Shown: positions 9,297 to 22,052 of the stretch, piece after piece
Position numbering within the stretch: position 1 is the first letter of the stretch
Layout: every line of letters starts with the position of its first letter
Source of the DNA: Rhynchosporium graminicola
Lineage: Eukaryota > Ascomycota > Leotiomycetes > Helotiales > Ploettnerulaceae
Length of the DNA stretch: 64,000 bases
Reading direction: 5' to 3'
Assembly: GCA_900074885.1 (NCBI GenBank)
Contig: FJUW01000049.1
Coordinates: 117,748 to 181,747, forward strand
Position numbers and translations under genes: made by a program
The notes under the pieces: generated by a model
The model's database searches: none
What the model saw: only the letters and a program-made list of their open reading frames with translations
What the model was told of the DNA's origin: nothing

Positions 9297-11833
9297 CCTC
9301 TTAAGAGCACAGGCGCAGGCTTTTACTCCGAGTTAGTAGCGATAGCGCTAATACTTCTGCGGTGGGTGCCGACTGCATAATGGCTGTTTGCTAGGGCATC
9401 TGGGTACATCCTTGAGGGAACAAGCTTAGTATTCTAGACTCTCAGGATGGTGAAAATATCTTTAAGCATTAGATTCGATAAGGATGCCGAAAGGTCATTT
9501 GCGGATCCTTAGGTTTGGAAGCTAGATATGGGAAGGGTCTGTTATTATTATGACGTTTCTGGGTTATTGAGGCAAGGACGAGCATCTCTTCTTAGAGATT
9601 GACCTCTTGGTTCTGAGGAATAACTAGCGGCGGAAATGAAGTGCAAATACTTCTCTGTGATAAACTCGATCAGCGCATATCTGTCTGATCCAAAGCATAA
9701 TCATTCTCTTTCAGTAACACGTGAGTGTGACCGTGAGTATGACAGAGCGTCATTATGATGACTTACATGGGTCTTTTTCTGATAGCAAGGCGTTTTCGTG
9801 AAGCTAATACGGAATAGCCGTTCATATTGCTTCCTGCAGGGTCCAAATGTTGGTGTTCCAGAGTCGGGTTTGATGCGACGACAATCCCACTGGCCAAAAT
9901 GAGGCTATCGAAAAGGCTTTTAATCCTAAGGGGTTGCTGCACCTCTCAGCTCACCGCACAAGTCCTATTGTGTTTTTGAGGCGGAGACATTGGTTTTTGG
10001 TTCATCTGGTTTCGCGATATTGAGGGCTCCTCCCGCTTTAGTTGTCGTCTCCCAAAATCAATCGGGGAACCTACCTTTTTTCATTCTGACTTGCTGTAAG
10101 CCGGAAGCCAAAGAACTGTCTCCGTCATGAATAAACTCGTATGTAAAAGCAATAAAAATGTTCGAGAACGAAAGACTATAACTGATAGAGTTTGATGATG
10201 ATGAAGAAAAGAGAAGAGTTGCGGATAGTGTCCGAAGCAAGGAACCTGTAAAAGGGGCAACGAGAGATCAAAAATTGTCAGCCCAGTAGTAGGAGTTCAA
10301 GATACACTCTTGAGAGAGCTCGGCACCTGGATACAAAACACACCTCAGCATGAAAATCACTCTGTCGCCCGAACGATTTTCAATAGCAATGTTGAACTCT
10401 ATTTATCCAAATATTTCTAGAGGAAGTCCGTCCGGAAATACCTTCGCAGGACCAGAATCCCTTCACATCTACAAGCCTTTCCAGACTAAGATTTTAGACC
10501 ATACCAGGTAAGAGACTGACAGATCTCTAACTTGAGGCTTTAGCTGATGTATTCGCACCACCAGCAACAGAACTAAAGAGGAAGTCGAGGATTGATTGTT
10601 AGATTTACAAGAAGTTTGCCGCGACATAAGGATCCAAGGAAGCTTGGAGGCATCGATCCTCTGTCAGATCTCCTTTAATATCGAGAACATTGAACCGAGG
10701 GCAACTAAGTTTTGGCTCTAATAATCTTCCTCGTACTTCTACATCATGCAATTGTTAATACAGAAACCCATATAGAGTGCTGGATAAATAAAGCACGCTC
10801 TATAAGACTATAACCAACCCCTTGTAATACGCCGAGGTAAATTATCAGACTTGGAAAATGGCAGAGGTTCGATATAGCCAATGTACTCAGAGAAGCTCAT
10901 CTGTGACGAATCTGACGAGTCTTGAAGCATCCATTATAGGTGCATTTTCTCACTCACAACGTCAAAACCGATCGGATGTCTCCTGAACTTAAGGAGATTG
11001 AATCACCACCTATAACCCCCTTACGATTTACTCTGAAGCATGAAATCAATACATTTATGAGGCTTGCTGTGCGTAGCCGTATCTTGGTTATACTCAAAGC
11101 TGGGCAAAGCTGAGTTGAGTCCATGAGTAAATCCTTAGCTTCCCATCCTTTGACGGAAGTAAAGACACTATGAATTGCTGATAGTGACCAAAATATATAC
11201 CCCAGGGAGCGCTCCAGATATTGATCTCGATCATACTCTCAAAACCTGTAGAGAAACCTGTCCAAGATATAAACGAGGTAACTATAAAAGTTCCTAAGAG
11301 CACGTCAGAATAAGATATTCACGTTCACGTGTATTGTGGGGTTGGAAGATAACAGAGGCGCTAAGCGAGTCTTGCCGTCATAGCTCAGATCCCCTTCACC
11401 AAGGAAGTGGATTTTCTGTCACTAGAGGATTCTTCCTAGAGGTGATGAAGTGAATTATGAGTTTTGTAATGCACTGAAGGAAATTTACCCTAAGGTAATC
11501 TCTTTAATATTTACTAAGGCCAATTCTATAACATCAAGGCTGATTGAGGATTTTAAAGGCTTCAATAAGTACCAGGCTGCTAGGCTCTCGCGTTTTCGAA
11601 AGATTCCTACAGATCTAGCCTTGGACAACGAGACAAAGAAAAGGAAAGAAGTAAAGAGAAACGATAATCATATGTGATACTTCATGTTCTGCAGTACGGA
11701 CCCTCGGAGATAGGGTCCGTAGATAAGTATCGGCGACAACGAACATTAACCCCGAAACTACAGCTGCTCCAGTGACGCAGTGACAAGCGCCGGTTGGAGA
11801 CCAGGTCGACGTCAATGCCAAGTCCGTACGAAA
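9297..11833. other. 2.5 kb gene-free stretch
   Basis: Only short frames (for example 11450-11677 on + and 11094-11303 on -) without exon context. No repeat or RNA gene recognised. Confidence 0.5.
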
Positions 11834-11841
11834 TATATAAA
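11834..11841 (+). promoter_or_regulatory. TATA box of the aldo/keto reductase gene
   Basis: TATATAAA lies 80 bases before the ATG, followed by a CA- and A-rich leader. Confidence 0.5.
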
Positions 11842-11920
11842 CCAACATACCGCATTCCGAACGTGATGTGAAAACGAACAATCATCAAATCAACAAAAAA
11901 AAAAAACTCACAATCAAAAA

Positions 11921-13058
11921 ATGGCACCTCAACTCCCAACACGCCGCCTCGGCAAGAACGGGCCCCAAGTACCAGCCCTCGGATTCGGGCTCATGGGTCT
12001 ATCCGCCTTCTACGGCAACGGAGGGACCGATGCCGAGCGTCTGAAAGTCCTCGACCGCGCCCACGAGATCGGCGAGACGTTCTGGGATTCCTCCGACATC
12101 TACGGCGACAACGAAGATCTGCTCGGGAAATGGTTTGCGGCCAACCCCGAGAAACGCAAAGATATTTTCCTGGCGACCAAGTTCGCGTTCTCGTTTGAGG
12201 ATGGGAATATGGTGGTGAGTTCGAAGCCGGAGTATGTGAAGAAGGCGCTGGAGAAGAGCTTGAAGAGGTTGGGTGTGGAGAGCGTGGATTTGTATTATTG
12301 CCATCGTGTGGATAAGGAGACGCCGGTTGAGAAGACTATTGAGGCTATGGCGGAGCTACAGAAGTATGATCAAAATGGCTCGAAATAATGATGGGAGGGT
12401 ACTGATATGTGAGTAGGGAGGGTAAGATCAAGTATATCGGCCTGAGCGAAGTCTCATCCGAGACTCTGCGTCGTGCGTGCAAGGTCGCTCACGTCGATGC
12501 CTTACAAATCGAGTACTCGCCATTCTGTACCGAGATTGAGGATCCCAAGACCAACGTCCTCAAAACATGTCGGGAACTTGGAATCGCCACTGTCGCCTAC
12601 TCGCCTCTTGGCCGGTAAGTTTTCTCGACTGCATCAAGAATACACGAAAAAAATGCTGATAAAAATAAAGCGGGATGCTCACTGGCGCCTACAAATCCCC
12701 TTCCGATTTCGAAGAAGGTGATTTCCGACTCAACTCCCCACGCTTCTCACCGGAGAACTTCAAGCAGAATCTCAAGCTCGTAGACGGGATTGGCGCCGTC
12801 GCCAAGAAGAAGAACTGTACTCCGGGTCAGCTAACACTAGCGTGGCTTCTGGCGCAGGGAGATGATATTATTCCCATCCCAGGCACGAAGAAGATTAAGT
12901 ATTTGGAGGAGAATGTCAAAGCGCTGGATGTCAAGTTGAGTAAGGAGGATGTGGAGGAGGTTCGGAAGTTGGTGGAGGGTGCGGAGGTGCATGGGGATAG
13001 GTATCCCGAGGCTATGGCTGGGCATTTATTTGCTGATACGCCGGCTTTGAAGGTGTAG
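11921..13058 (+). CDS. Aldo/keto reductase
   Basis: NADPH-dependent carbonyl reductase of the AKR superfamily, 342 aa, cytosolic by sequence. Exons are 11921-12363, 12417-12614 and 12671-13058; the introns (GTATGA...TAG and GTAAGT...CTGAT...AAG) interrupt codons and rejoin them exactly. The catalytic tetrad is visible: Asp and Tyr in [11 protein letters not shown], Lys in LATKF, His in YYCHRVD. The phosphate-binding end carries [15 protein letters not shown]. The TIM-barrel length is complete and no defect is seen. The nearest well-known relatives are the YakC/pyridoxal reductase-like fungal enzymes. The gene is transcribed toward GUT2 on the opposite strand. The physiological substrate is not deducible. 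Confidence 0.93.
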
Positions 13059-13590
13059 ATTGTTGTATCTCACTTCATCAAGAATCATACTTCTCACAAT
13101 TTCATTTCCGCAAGACCACACAATTCCCAACTCGTGAAGAGCACCTTGACCGATATACATCAAGTGCGGACCCAGTGGGTAAGTATACGTAAGGCATCCT
13201 CGCGTAGGTACATTACTCAGAACTACAGCGTCTTCCCTGCATAATCAGCTCCCTCTCGCTCTTCCTCTCCAACAATCCAACAATCCGACACAGCGCAGAA
13301 AAGCTACAAAGATATAGTTCCGCATCAGAATCACTGCCACAGAGCAAGCAGCTGAATCCCCCTTCCTTTCACGGATCAGGGAATAATCCTCTCCTCTCTA
13401 CTCCTCTCCTCTCTTCTCCACCCATCACCAAAGAACCAAAAACAAACCGCAACCGCAACCGCAACCCAAACCCGAACCCGCAAAGTACAAACACACTCAT
13501 CTCGAACTCCTCTCATCTGCGATTCCCCCATCCCAACTCTTTCCACTATAGGCAAACCCCCCCTCCCCCGCCCTCAACTTAGATGATCAT

Positions 13591-13601
13591 CTCTTTCTCT
13601 T

Positions 13602-13681
<80 letters not shown>

Positions 13682-13698
13682 TCTTTCTCTTTCTCTTC
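13591..13698. repeat. CT/TTTC microsatellite
   Basis: About 108 bases of pure pyrimidine built on CTCTTTCTCTCT units. Long frames crossing it on both strands are artefacts of the repeat. Confidence 0.95.
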
Positions 13699-13715
13699 TG
13701 CGGCAGCTAAGCATC

Positions 13716-13778
13716 AATACATCCCATCCCAATACATCCCATCCCAATACATCCCATCCCATCCCATCCCATCCCATC
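13716..13778. repeat. CATCC-based tandem repeat
   Basis: Three 15 bp copies of CAATACATCCCATCC followed by five CATCC units, 20 bases after the pyrimidine tract. Confidence 0.9.
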
Positions 13779-14492
13779 GGAACGTAACCCCCCCCTCCTT
13801 CAGCACACTCAAGATAAGACGAAACAAAGAAAAGAAGAAGAAGAAAAAACCCCCCCCACCCCCCAGAATACCCAAGCAGATGATATCGGGCTCCCTAGCG
13901 GAGGAGACCCCGTGATGGATCAGCCTGCGTGCGATGCTCCGTCGCATACAGTGATTGATAAGTTGAGCACGTGAACGGTCATCTTCCTCTGCCTTTCTTG
14001 AGACGAGACGAAAAGAGAAAAAAAAAGGTCTTCCGGGAGCAGACGGGTCAAGCAAGAAGGACTACCACCCTACTTACTACTTACCATGCACTACATCACA
14101 CAGTTCAAGAGGGTCTAGTCCATATATACACATTACCATTCCTCGAAAAAAAAACCACTCGATCGTACTTGATCCGTAAATAGATAAATAGATCACCTTT
14201 CAGGACACAAAAGTCATTAATCTTCAGGAGAGAAAAAAATTATTGAGAAAAACCGGAACGCCATGCCTATCCAGTCTGGCAGGCCGGCCTAAGTACTGCG
14301 AAAGAGTATATACAAAAAAGAACTGCCCTTGGTGATATCCACAGCCCGGGATACACGCTACCTGTCGTTCATCGTTCTCTCTTCATCCGTACCATCCCAG
14401 ATCGCGTTTCCTTCCTTGATCAGTCGACTGACCTCCATGCATCCTTACCCGTGTTGACATGCCCTTCAGTTAGCCTTTCTTATGACCACCGC
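13779..14492. other. Low-complexity 3' flank between convergent AKR and GUT2
   Basis: C-, A- and AG-rich runs; no gene. Confidence 0.5.
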
Positions 14493-16709
14493 TCACTTCT
14501 CCGCCGCACTATCCGGCTTCATGACTGGGCTGTTCTTGGAATCGCTCTCCATCTCATCATTTGGCTGATCATGTCTCGAGTACATCTTATACTCAATGCT
14601 ATCCTTGAAAGACATTTTTCCGCTCTCGACTTGTTTACGTGTAGCCGTAAGCTTCGACTTTGGGAGACCCATCGACTCTAGGAAAGCAACAGCTAGAAAA
14701 CACAGAGGTTAGCCTAGGTCTTTTAAGCGAGTGTGGATAATCTGTGTGAGAAGAAAAGGCAACTCACTATCAACCCACTCAACCTCCTTCCTCTTGTTAT
14801 CCCACTTCAACTCCTGAGCCATAATATCAATGACCTTCGGCGTCGCCTCCAATGCGGCCTGCGCATTCAAGAACGCCAATCTCGTTCTCCTCGCCAACAC
14901 ATCGACCGCAGTCTGCGCATACTCATGCCTGACCGCATATCTGACCTCTCCGTCAATAAACGGATAGAGCGGACTAATCCTCTCTCCTCTCACTGGAAAT
15001 CTCTGTTCCGTAGGCGAAGATAAGGCAGCGACGGTCCAAGCTCTGTCACCATAGGACTCAGTCAAGTGTTTAGCGATGTCTGTCTCGACTCCAAAATGCT
15101 GAATGAGATTGATGAAGAGAGTTCTGGAGAATCCATGTGCGCCGACAAGTTTGACTTGGTGCGTTTGGCATGTTCCGTTTAGACGTGCGCCGTCATCAAC
15201 TTGCTCTGTCCCGGAGACGTCGGGAGCATTGGTTACGGCACGGGTTTCGAGAGAGAAAGTTTTGATGGCTTCATCCACGGCTTCTTCAGCCATTTGACGG
15301 TATGTTGTCCATTTTCCACCTGCGCAGGTGAGGAGACCGGAGGGCGAGACGTTGATGAGATGGTTGCGGACCAGAGATTCGGTGTTCTTCGCATTAGGGT
15401 CTTTCACTAGAGGTCTGATTCCAGACCAGGCGGCTAGGACATCCCCGCGGCGAACGTTGATGTCGGGAGAAAGGTAGTGGCGGATTTCAGATAGGATCCA
15501 GTCGATTTCTTCCTCCTGAGCGATGGGATTGTGGGTGATTTCAGTGGGTGAGTCGGTTGTTCCTGCGATGACATTTCCTTGCCATGGGAGGAAGAATATG
15601 ACTCGTCCGTCTGATGTCTTGGGATCGATAAGTCCCATGTTTTGAGGGCTGTAGTAACCAGGTAGGATAACGTGGACACCGGAGCTTGGGGCGACAATAT
15701 CCTTGACAGTCGCATCGTCGAATTTGCGGATGCCGTCTGTGAAGGGGCCGGTAGCGTTAATGATACCTTTGGCGCGGATGATGAACTCATCTGCCTTCTT
15801 CCCATTCTTGTCCTGTACCAAATCTCTCACCCGAGCTCCGCAAAGCTTTCCGTTGGCATCCTTCTCGAGTCCAGTAACTTCGATGTGGTTGACAACCGTG
15901 CTTCCGTATAACGCAGCAGTCATAGCAAGTGAGACGTTCATCCTGGAATCATTGTGTGCGCCATCGTAGTATACCAAAGCTCCCACCAAATTGTCCTTCT
16001 TCAACATAGGAAAAGCATCCAAAGCCTTGCTCCTAGTCAAGAAGTACGAGCTCTCAATGCCCTCGGATCCAGCCAGGAAATCATAACATTTTGTTCCAGC
16101 CCAATAGTACGGAGCCTTCCACCATTTATCCAACGGCAGCATAATTGGCAACCACGCAGACAAATGCGGAGCCGTTTCCAAGAAGTACTTCCTCTCCCTC
16201 AGTGCCTCCTTGACCAGCGCATATTGATTGTAATCCAGCTCCCAAACCGCCTTCTCCAGATATCTCACTCCGCCATGCACCAGCTTCGTACTCTTACTAC
16301 TCGTCCCACTGCTGAAATCATCTCGCTCGACAACCGCAACCTTCAATCCTCTCGTCGCGGCATCGAGAGCAATACCCGCACCTGTGGCACCTGCGCCAAT
16401 GACCAGCAAATCGTAAACGTCGTCCTCGTTTTGTGGTGTCGCGTCCTCCGCAGACTTCAACAAGCCAGCCACCGCGCCTTTACTGGCCCCACTCCTCTTC
16501 AGATCCGCGATCTGTTCCTCTCTCGTCTTGACTTTCGGGAATCGAGGAGGGCGGAATCCCCCTTCGCCATAGCCAGGAGGAGATACGACGGCGGGGTCTG
16601 AGCCGGGGATATTGCGTGGTCGGTAGCTGTAATAGAGGATACCGCCTCCAAGAGCAGCTGCTCCGGTCGAGTAGAGGAGAGGCTTTGCTAGACGTTGTCG
16701 GAACGCCAT
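14493..16709 (-). CDS. GUT2: Mitochondrial FAD-dependent glycerol-3-phosphate dehydrogenase
   Basis: Oxidises glycerol-3-phosphate to dihydroxyacetone phosphate at the outer face of the inner mitochondrial membrane and feeds electrons to ubiquinone. I read two exons, 16709-14768 and 14692-14493, with a 75 nt intron (GTGAGT...TTCTAG), giving 713 aa. Stopping at the in-frame stop at 14709 would cut the protein at 666 aa; splicing instead restores the family tail TVAFLESMGLP and SRHDQP. The N-terminus is basic and followed by a hydrophobic stretch (GAAALGGGILYYSY), fitting a mitochondrial anchor. The FAD dinucleotide-binding motif is VIGAGATGAGIALDA, followed by SSGTSSKSTKLVHGGVRYLE. SGIRPLV and the C-terminal DAO domain are complete. 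No defect seen. Confidence 0.97.
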
Positions 16710-17734
16710 CGTGATGTGGTTTGGAGAGGAGGAGAGGAATTCGCAGAGGGAAGGAAGAAAAGATCTTTTCGTCTGAGTGACGATATCGCTCTTGGGAGCT
16801 TGGGTCCTTGGGTCGTGCTAATGCAGATCAGCCCGCTTTTGCTAGCAGCCAAGAGCTGATTTGCATATGACGATGATGATGCTCGATGCGCCGATTCTCT
16901 ACCTTGGGTTGAATGAATACTGCAATTGATTGTTGTTGCAAATTCACCAATCCGATGCCATGTGAGGTGAGGCAAGGAAGACGATTAGGAGCCGTCAATT
17001 GACTGAAGTATGTTCAAGAAAGAAGAAGTAGGTGAGGAAGGGGCACAAGGTGCAATGTGGAGATTTCACGGAAGGATAACGAAATCAAGAGCGAGCCTTC
17101 ATAATATTCCGCGGATACTTAACCGATAGATAACTCTTCCCTCGGCTCGGCTGGAATGCACCCATCGACCACTTTGTAATCCGTTCGGTCTCCGTTCTTG
17201 GGTAATTTACAAAAAACCAAACAGCTCTCCCTCCCTTGTCCTCCTACTGTAAGTCCTGGCATCCTTCTTCCTGCATGATCGGGCATTCGGGATAATCTCC
17301 CGCGAGAGTTCCTCCCAATGGGAAGAGAAGGAGCCAGACTGCTTGGGGAAATACTCCGAGTCTGTCGGTGTATTTCCTTATGGGGGCTAGGGCACGTGCA
17401 TGCATTGGTCCGTCAACGATACACATCATATGATCAAAGGGAGTATTGTTACATGCATGAGAAGACTTTTGCTTGTATTTTGCCTTGAAGGGTACTGTAT
17501 CAGATCATCGTAGCGTTGAAGAGTGGCTACTGTATTAATTACCCCACCTCCACAGCAATCTAAGTACAATATCATCCATCATATCGTCATCAAAGTTCTT
17601 TCAGAACCCGAGATAGTGCAAATTGAAGAAGTTCTGAAACGCCACCCACCCACCGTCCTGTCTGCCTGTCTGTCTATCATGACTTCCTTTTCCACCACGA
17701 CAGTCAAATCCCATCCTCATCCAGGCTAGACAAA
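16710..17734. other. GUT2 promoter side and spacer, no gene seen
   Basis: This must hold the GUT2 promoter at its start. Frames here are short and unsupported. Confidence 0.45.
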
Positions 17735-18035
17735 GCATTCCCAAACTCCGAAGCAGCATCATGGATCTTCTCCATACCCTGCAGACCGAAACCAAACGAA
17801 AGCAACAAACATCATGACTTTTCTCCATGACTTTGCAGTGTGAAATGAAAACGAAAGGAAAACAGCATCTCCACCTCAGACCATCACAATGCAAAACCCC
17901 ATTCCAGTTCAAAGCTTCCAAAACTCCAAAGCAGCAAACACATCATAACTTCTCTGCAGCACCTTTGCAGTCGGAAACCCAACGAAAGCAGCATCCCCAC
18001 CCCAGATCTCCACAATGTAAACTTCTCATCCCCGC
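17735..18035. repeat. Degenerate ~110 bp tandem repeat
   Basis: About three diverged copies of a unit with the order TTCTCC...TTTGCAGT..GAAA..ACGAAAG..CAGCATC...CACAATG. It lies just past the 3' end of the hypothetical gene on the minus strand. The plus-strand frame crossing it is not a gene. Confidence 0.55.
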
Positions 18036-18123
18036 ACCAGAAACTCAATTCCCAATCCTAGTCCACACCAGGCATCTCAATCCCCGTCCAGAGCTCGTCG
18101 GTGGTTGGGGCTTTCGGCGGCTT

Positions 18124-19750
18124 TTAGTTGAATCGTGCATCGTGAACGGCGTATTGCGAGTCGTCGTAAGTGTGCGTGGGATGGACAGGCGAGAAATCAT
18201 GGAGGATGAGACCCTTCTCGATGGCCAGGCAAAGGGCGATATCCCGAATATACCCAAGCGGAAACGCCCTAGTGCAGATGGCATTCCTCGCCATTCCAAC
18301 GTTCGGATCCGGGTTGAGAGGGGTCTTTGGCTTGTTGTGGTAGATGACGCTGTGAGCGCTGTTGGTGAGCCGGTCCCAGTCGTGGGCGAGGATCCCAACA
18401 GGAGGATTGCCTCTCCACGCGGGGAAGTGAGGGCTGCGGAAGTTGTTGCCGGGCGCACGGGGGTTTTGGCGGAGGGGATGGTACTGCGGGTGGGAGGCGC
18501 GATTGAAGAGGGAGGCGCCGCGAGGGAGATCACCGAAGGCGTCGTCCTTGAGGAGACGTTTCATCTCCCTGGCGCCCTCCCTCATCTCTTCGGTGCTACC
18601 CACCAGCATCTGGGGGGCTGCCGCACGGGCGCGGACTGCTGGAGCTGGAGCTGGAGGAGCTGGAGGAGGAGGAGGAGCCGGAGCCAAAGCAGGCGCCAGA
18701 TCATCGTCGTCTACAAAACATTAGTATCGATCAGCCGAGCATCTGAGAAAGGATGACTAACTATCATCATCATCATTATCGTCGCTCGGAAGCAGACTAT
18801 CCCCCCAATCCTTATCATCTTGCGCAAAGCCCCCCTCCATCATCTCAACATCTCCATCATCATCTGCAACTACACGATCTACACCCAAAAGCTTCCGTAA
18901 CCTCGCCCTATCAATCCCCCACGCCACCAAAACCCTCTCCGCATTCCACCCCTCCTCACCCAACACTCTCCCATCCCCACCCAACCCAACCTTCCTCAAA
19001 ATCCCCTCATCCAAGCCCAAACTCGCCGTCCCAAACTTTGGCGTATAGCCCGGGGCCACGCCAAACAAACAGTTATACTCATCCGTGAACCTATGCCAGA
19101 TATGTACACCCTCCTGCTCACCATAGAAACGCCGAGAGCTTGTACCCGCGAAAAGCTCTCCAAGCTCGCAGTTCAGGCCGTAGATGCCCCAGATGTTGGC
19201 GTCGCGGTGGACGTCGTACCAGCGCTGCATGTTGAGGACCCAGGGTGGCAGAGTCGGGTTGATGGTGTAGGGAGGGAGGTAGAGTTTGATCAGGGCACCG
19301 GTTGCGTCTGTGCCGGGACTGAGTGTGATGAGAGGTGTGAGGAAAGCGAGGAGAGCAATAGTTCGCTTTTCTTGAAGTTTCTGAATAGAGAGTTAGCTTG
19401 AGGTTCGTTCATTTACAGTACTCAAATGCAATCCTCGGTAATGTAAATAGCTGTGGAAAGAATATGAAAATACATACTCTGTACTGAACCATCAAAGCGG
19501 CGATCTTCAACTGGATGTTCTGAACGAGGAAGTTGTAATTGGCTGCAGCGTCGGAACCGTCCGTGAAATCGATCGTGTAGAAGGCTTCGATGTGTGAGAA
19601 TACGGCTTCGAGGTGGGCGATTTCAGCTTTCTTCATAGCGATGTCCCAGTGGTACAAGATTGCTTGAAAGCCGGGCAAGGCGAGCTTTGTGCGGCCTGAG
19701 TCATACTTGCCTGGGATGATTCTCCAGTCGGGGGTGTTGGAGGCAGACAT
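18124..19750 (-). CDS. Hypothetical protein, 492 aa, three exons, acidic and Ala/Pro-rich linker
   Basis: Exons are 19750-19478, 19380-18762 and 18710-18124, joined across introns GTATGT...TTCAG (97 nt) and GTTAGT...TTGTAG (51 nt) without a frame break. The first 160 residues look helical and globular (ALPGFQAILYHWDIAMKKAEIAHLEA is one region). A second region is Trp- and Gly-rich (QRWYDVHRDANIW). An Asp-rich run follows, encoded across the second intron, then an Ala/Pro repeat, then a C-terminal block with NPPVGILAHDWDRLTNSAHS. No signal peptide, membrane helix or enzyme motif is recognised. The consistent splicing argues that the gene is real and intact; its function is unknown. Confidence 0.75.
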
Positions 19751-19875
19751 TTTTAGAGATGGAGATGTAGATGGGGATGTGGACATGTAAGGTGTGTTAT
19801 GAAGGGAGGATATGATATTGTAAGAAGGCAAGGCTTGAGATATTGTATGAGAATTGAGGTCGTTGAGGTATGTAA

Positions 19876-20020
19876 AGAGTCGAGGTTCTTGAAGAGACTT
19901 GACTGAGGTCGTTGACGAGACTTGAGGCTCTTGAGAGACTTGACGTTCTTGAAGGGAATTGAAGACAACAGAAGAGATTGGAGGTTCTTGAAGAGACTTG
20001 AAGACAGTTGAAGAGATCTG
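19876..20020. repeat. Degenerate repeat in the upstream region of the hypothetical gene
   Basis: Several imperfect copies of GAGGTTCTTGAAGAGACTTG (plus strand). They make long but meaningless minus-strand frames upstream of the ATG at 19750. Confidence 0.6.
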
Positions 20021-21791
20021 AATACAGCTCAAGTAATGTAAAGTAAGAAGACTCAGAGTCAAGATCAAAAGCCAGAAAAGAAGAAGAAGAAGACCGCGAG
20101 GACGTTGTAGTGTTGTGGTTGATGTGTATTTTCAGCGGAAGACCGCCACTCAGCGGAGAAAGCTGGGGGTTTTATAGACTTTTGCGGGTTGTGCGCCTTC
20201 CGCTTCCGGCTAGTCGTTCCTTGATATTGAATCACGGTGCTATTGTGGGTGATTGGAAGGAAGTGGAAGAGGAAAGAGATGATAGGCTAGTGGTTTAGGG
20301 CTAGGGTTTGGATATACCTCGAGGGTTGTCGGTGGACTGGCGTGGATGATGTAGCAGGAAGGAGGGGAAGTGAGGACTCGAAACGGACTGGGGGAGTTGG
20401 AAGCATAGTGCAGGCGAACAGCTGCTTATACTTGCTCTTGACAGCGTTTATGCAAGTAGAGACACCTAGAAAGATCCAGGGAACAGTGGGTGCGATATTC
20501 GCTTCTGAAGTACTGCTTTTTGGACCGTAATATGTTTTTCCTCGACTTCAATCTATAGTCAAATTCCCCAATGAAAGCCTCTACCTCAATGCCCTTAACT
20601 AACCTACGACACCACAAAGCCTTATGCAGTTGTTTGCCATTCTGTATTCGGCCTTATGTCCTGAACTTTACCTTTGAACTTTAGTATAGTATTAGACCTT
20701 TATTATCCTAGCACTTAATATAGCCTGATTATACTATCAGAAAGTCACTTTCTGGGTAGGATGTTTCGAAGATTGCGTAATATGACTTAAGTATCTATTT
20801 CGATCTCGATTGATATTACTCAGAAAGTATTGAATAGGTTCAAAGAAAGAAGTAGATCCAAATCTTGGAGTGAGCATATTTCAGTATTCACTGTCGTTGC
20901 AGTGTCGCGCGTGAGGGCCTCTGGAGGCTGAAGGAAATGCCTACCATGTCAGCTTGAACACTTCAAAGAATTGAGAGAACGACAATTACAAATAGTTTCC
21001 TGCGCTCAATATATGTATAACAATAGTCTAAGAATACTTTCCTAAACTCTCCTTGCTGATAGATAGCTGGAAGTCAAGTTGTAAGTTATTTGGCACTGCG
21101 ACAACGATGGCAAGTCTGGGCTTCTTCTTGAGCTCTGCTGTGCCAAGACTGCTATGAAAATCTCTGTACGCAAAATTCTAGCCCCTCATATCCAGCATAC
21201 ACTCAAATTAATCTTTGAAACTTCATATACCAAGTTCAGTCGTAGTTTCTGTGCTTGGTCGTCAAAGAGAGTGCCCAGTGAGTCAACTCAAATTGTTTTG
21301 GTCGCTTACTTTAGTCCCTCTCGAAGCGGTCCAATGAGAGCGCCTCGCTTCGAAGCGAAAAAGAGACTGGAAAATCGATGATGCAGAGTGGGAACGGGCA
21401 AATAGATAGCACAGCTCAAGTCCAGGGGTGATTACAGAAGTACAGATTGCATTTTAAATGACGTTCTTGACGTTGAAGCGCATCTAAGGGTGAGGCCTCC
21501 TCCTAGCGTCTCTGGCCTGATTTCTTACCTAGCGCGAAAGAGCTTGCTGCGGGGAAGGCAATAGATTTTCTCTCCAAACACTTTGGCTTGACTCGTCTCA
21601 ATCACCCACTATCAAGCAAGTGCGTCATTTACTTCACATTCAACAACAGCACTGTGTTCTTGTGGCTTCGGCATCCACTACCTCTAAGCCTACGAAACAG
21701 AATCTGGCGGCCTTCTGCTCTTGAGATCATAGTAGCAACCCGGTTGATATTCTATGCTTCAGCCGGAAATTTTTTTACGTGCGTGGCGACT
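20021..21791. other. Gene-free stretch
   Basis: No supported gene, RNA or mobile element. The start of a 10 kb gene-poor zone. Confidence 0.45.
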
Positions 21792-22052
21792 ATGATACCA
21801 AGAGCAGATATCCATGGCGCACTCGGGGTAAATGGCAGAAGCCACTTAGGCTATCGAGTGGCGATGGTCCCCAATGGCAAATTCCAGATAACAATTGAGC
21901 TGCGCGTCCTCGGGTTTGAGACCGAGGACGCTGGTGAGAAGTACGAGGAGACTGAGTCGATGGAGGAGGTTATCGCCGATGGTAAGATTACCTATATTCT
22001 GAATAGCCATATCGCTGAGAACGATGATGCTGTGTTGAATATCCTGAGCTAA
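21792..22052 (+). CDS. Possible small acidic ORF, 86 aa
   Basis: ATG-started frame with a Gly-rich start (MIPRADIHGALGVNG) and an acidic tail (EDAGEKYEETESMEEV). It may be one more decayed exon of the fragment field that follows. No family recognised. Confidence 0.25.
   Translation: MIPRADIHGALGVNGRSHLGYRVAMVPNGKFQITIELRVLGFETEDAGEKYEETESMEEVIADGKITYILNSHIAENDDAVLNILS

Noticed and set aside
13574..14055. Frames across the pyrimidine microsatellite
   Set aside because: Arg-Glu or Ser-Phe-Leu dipeptide runs created by the repeat, not proteins.
17827..18756. 309-codon plus-strand frame
   Set aside because: Begins in a degenerate repeat and is antisense to the last exon of the spliced gene at 18124-19750.
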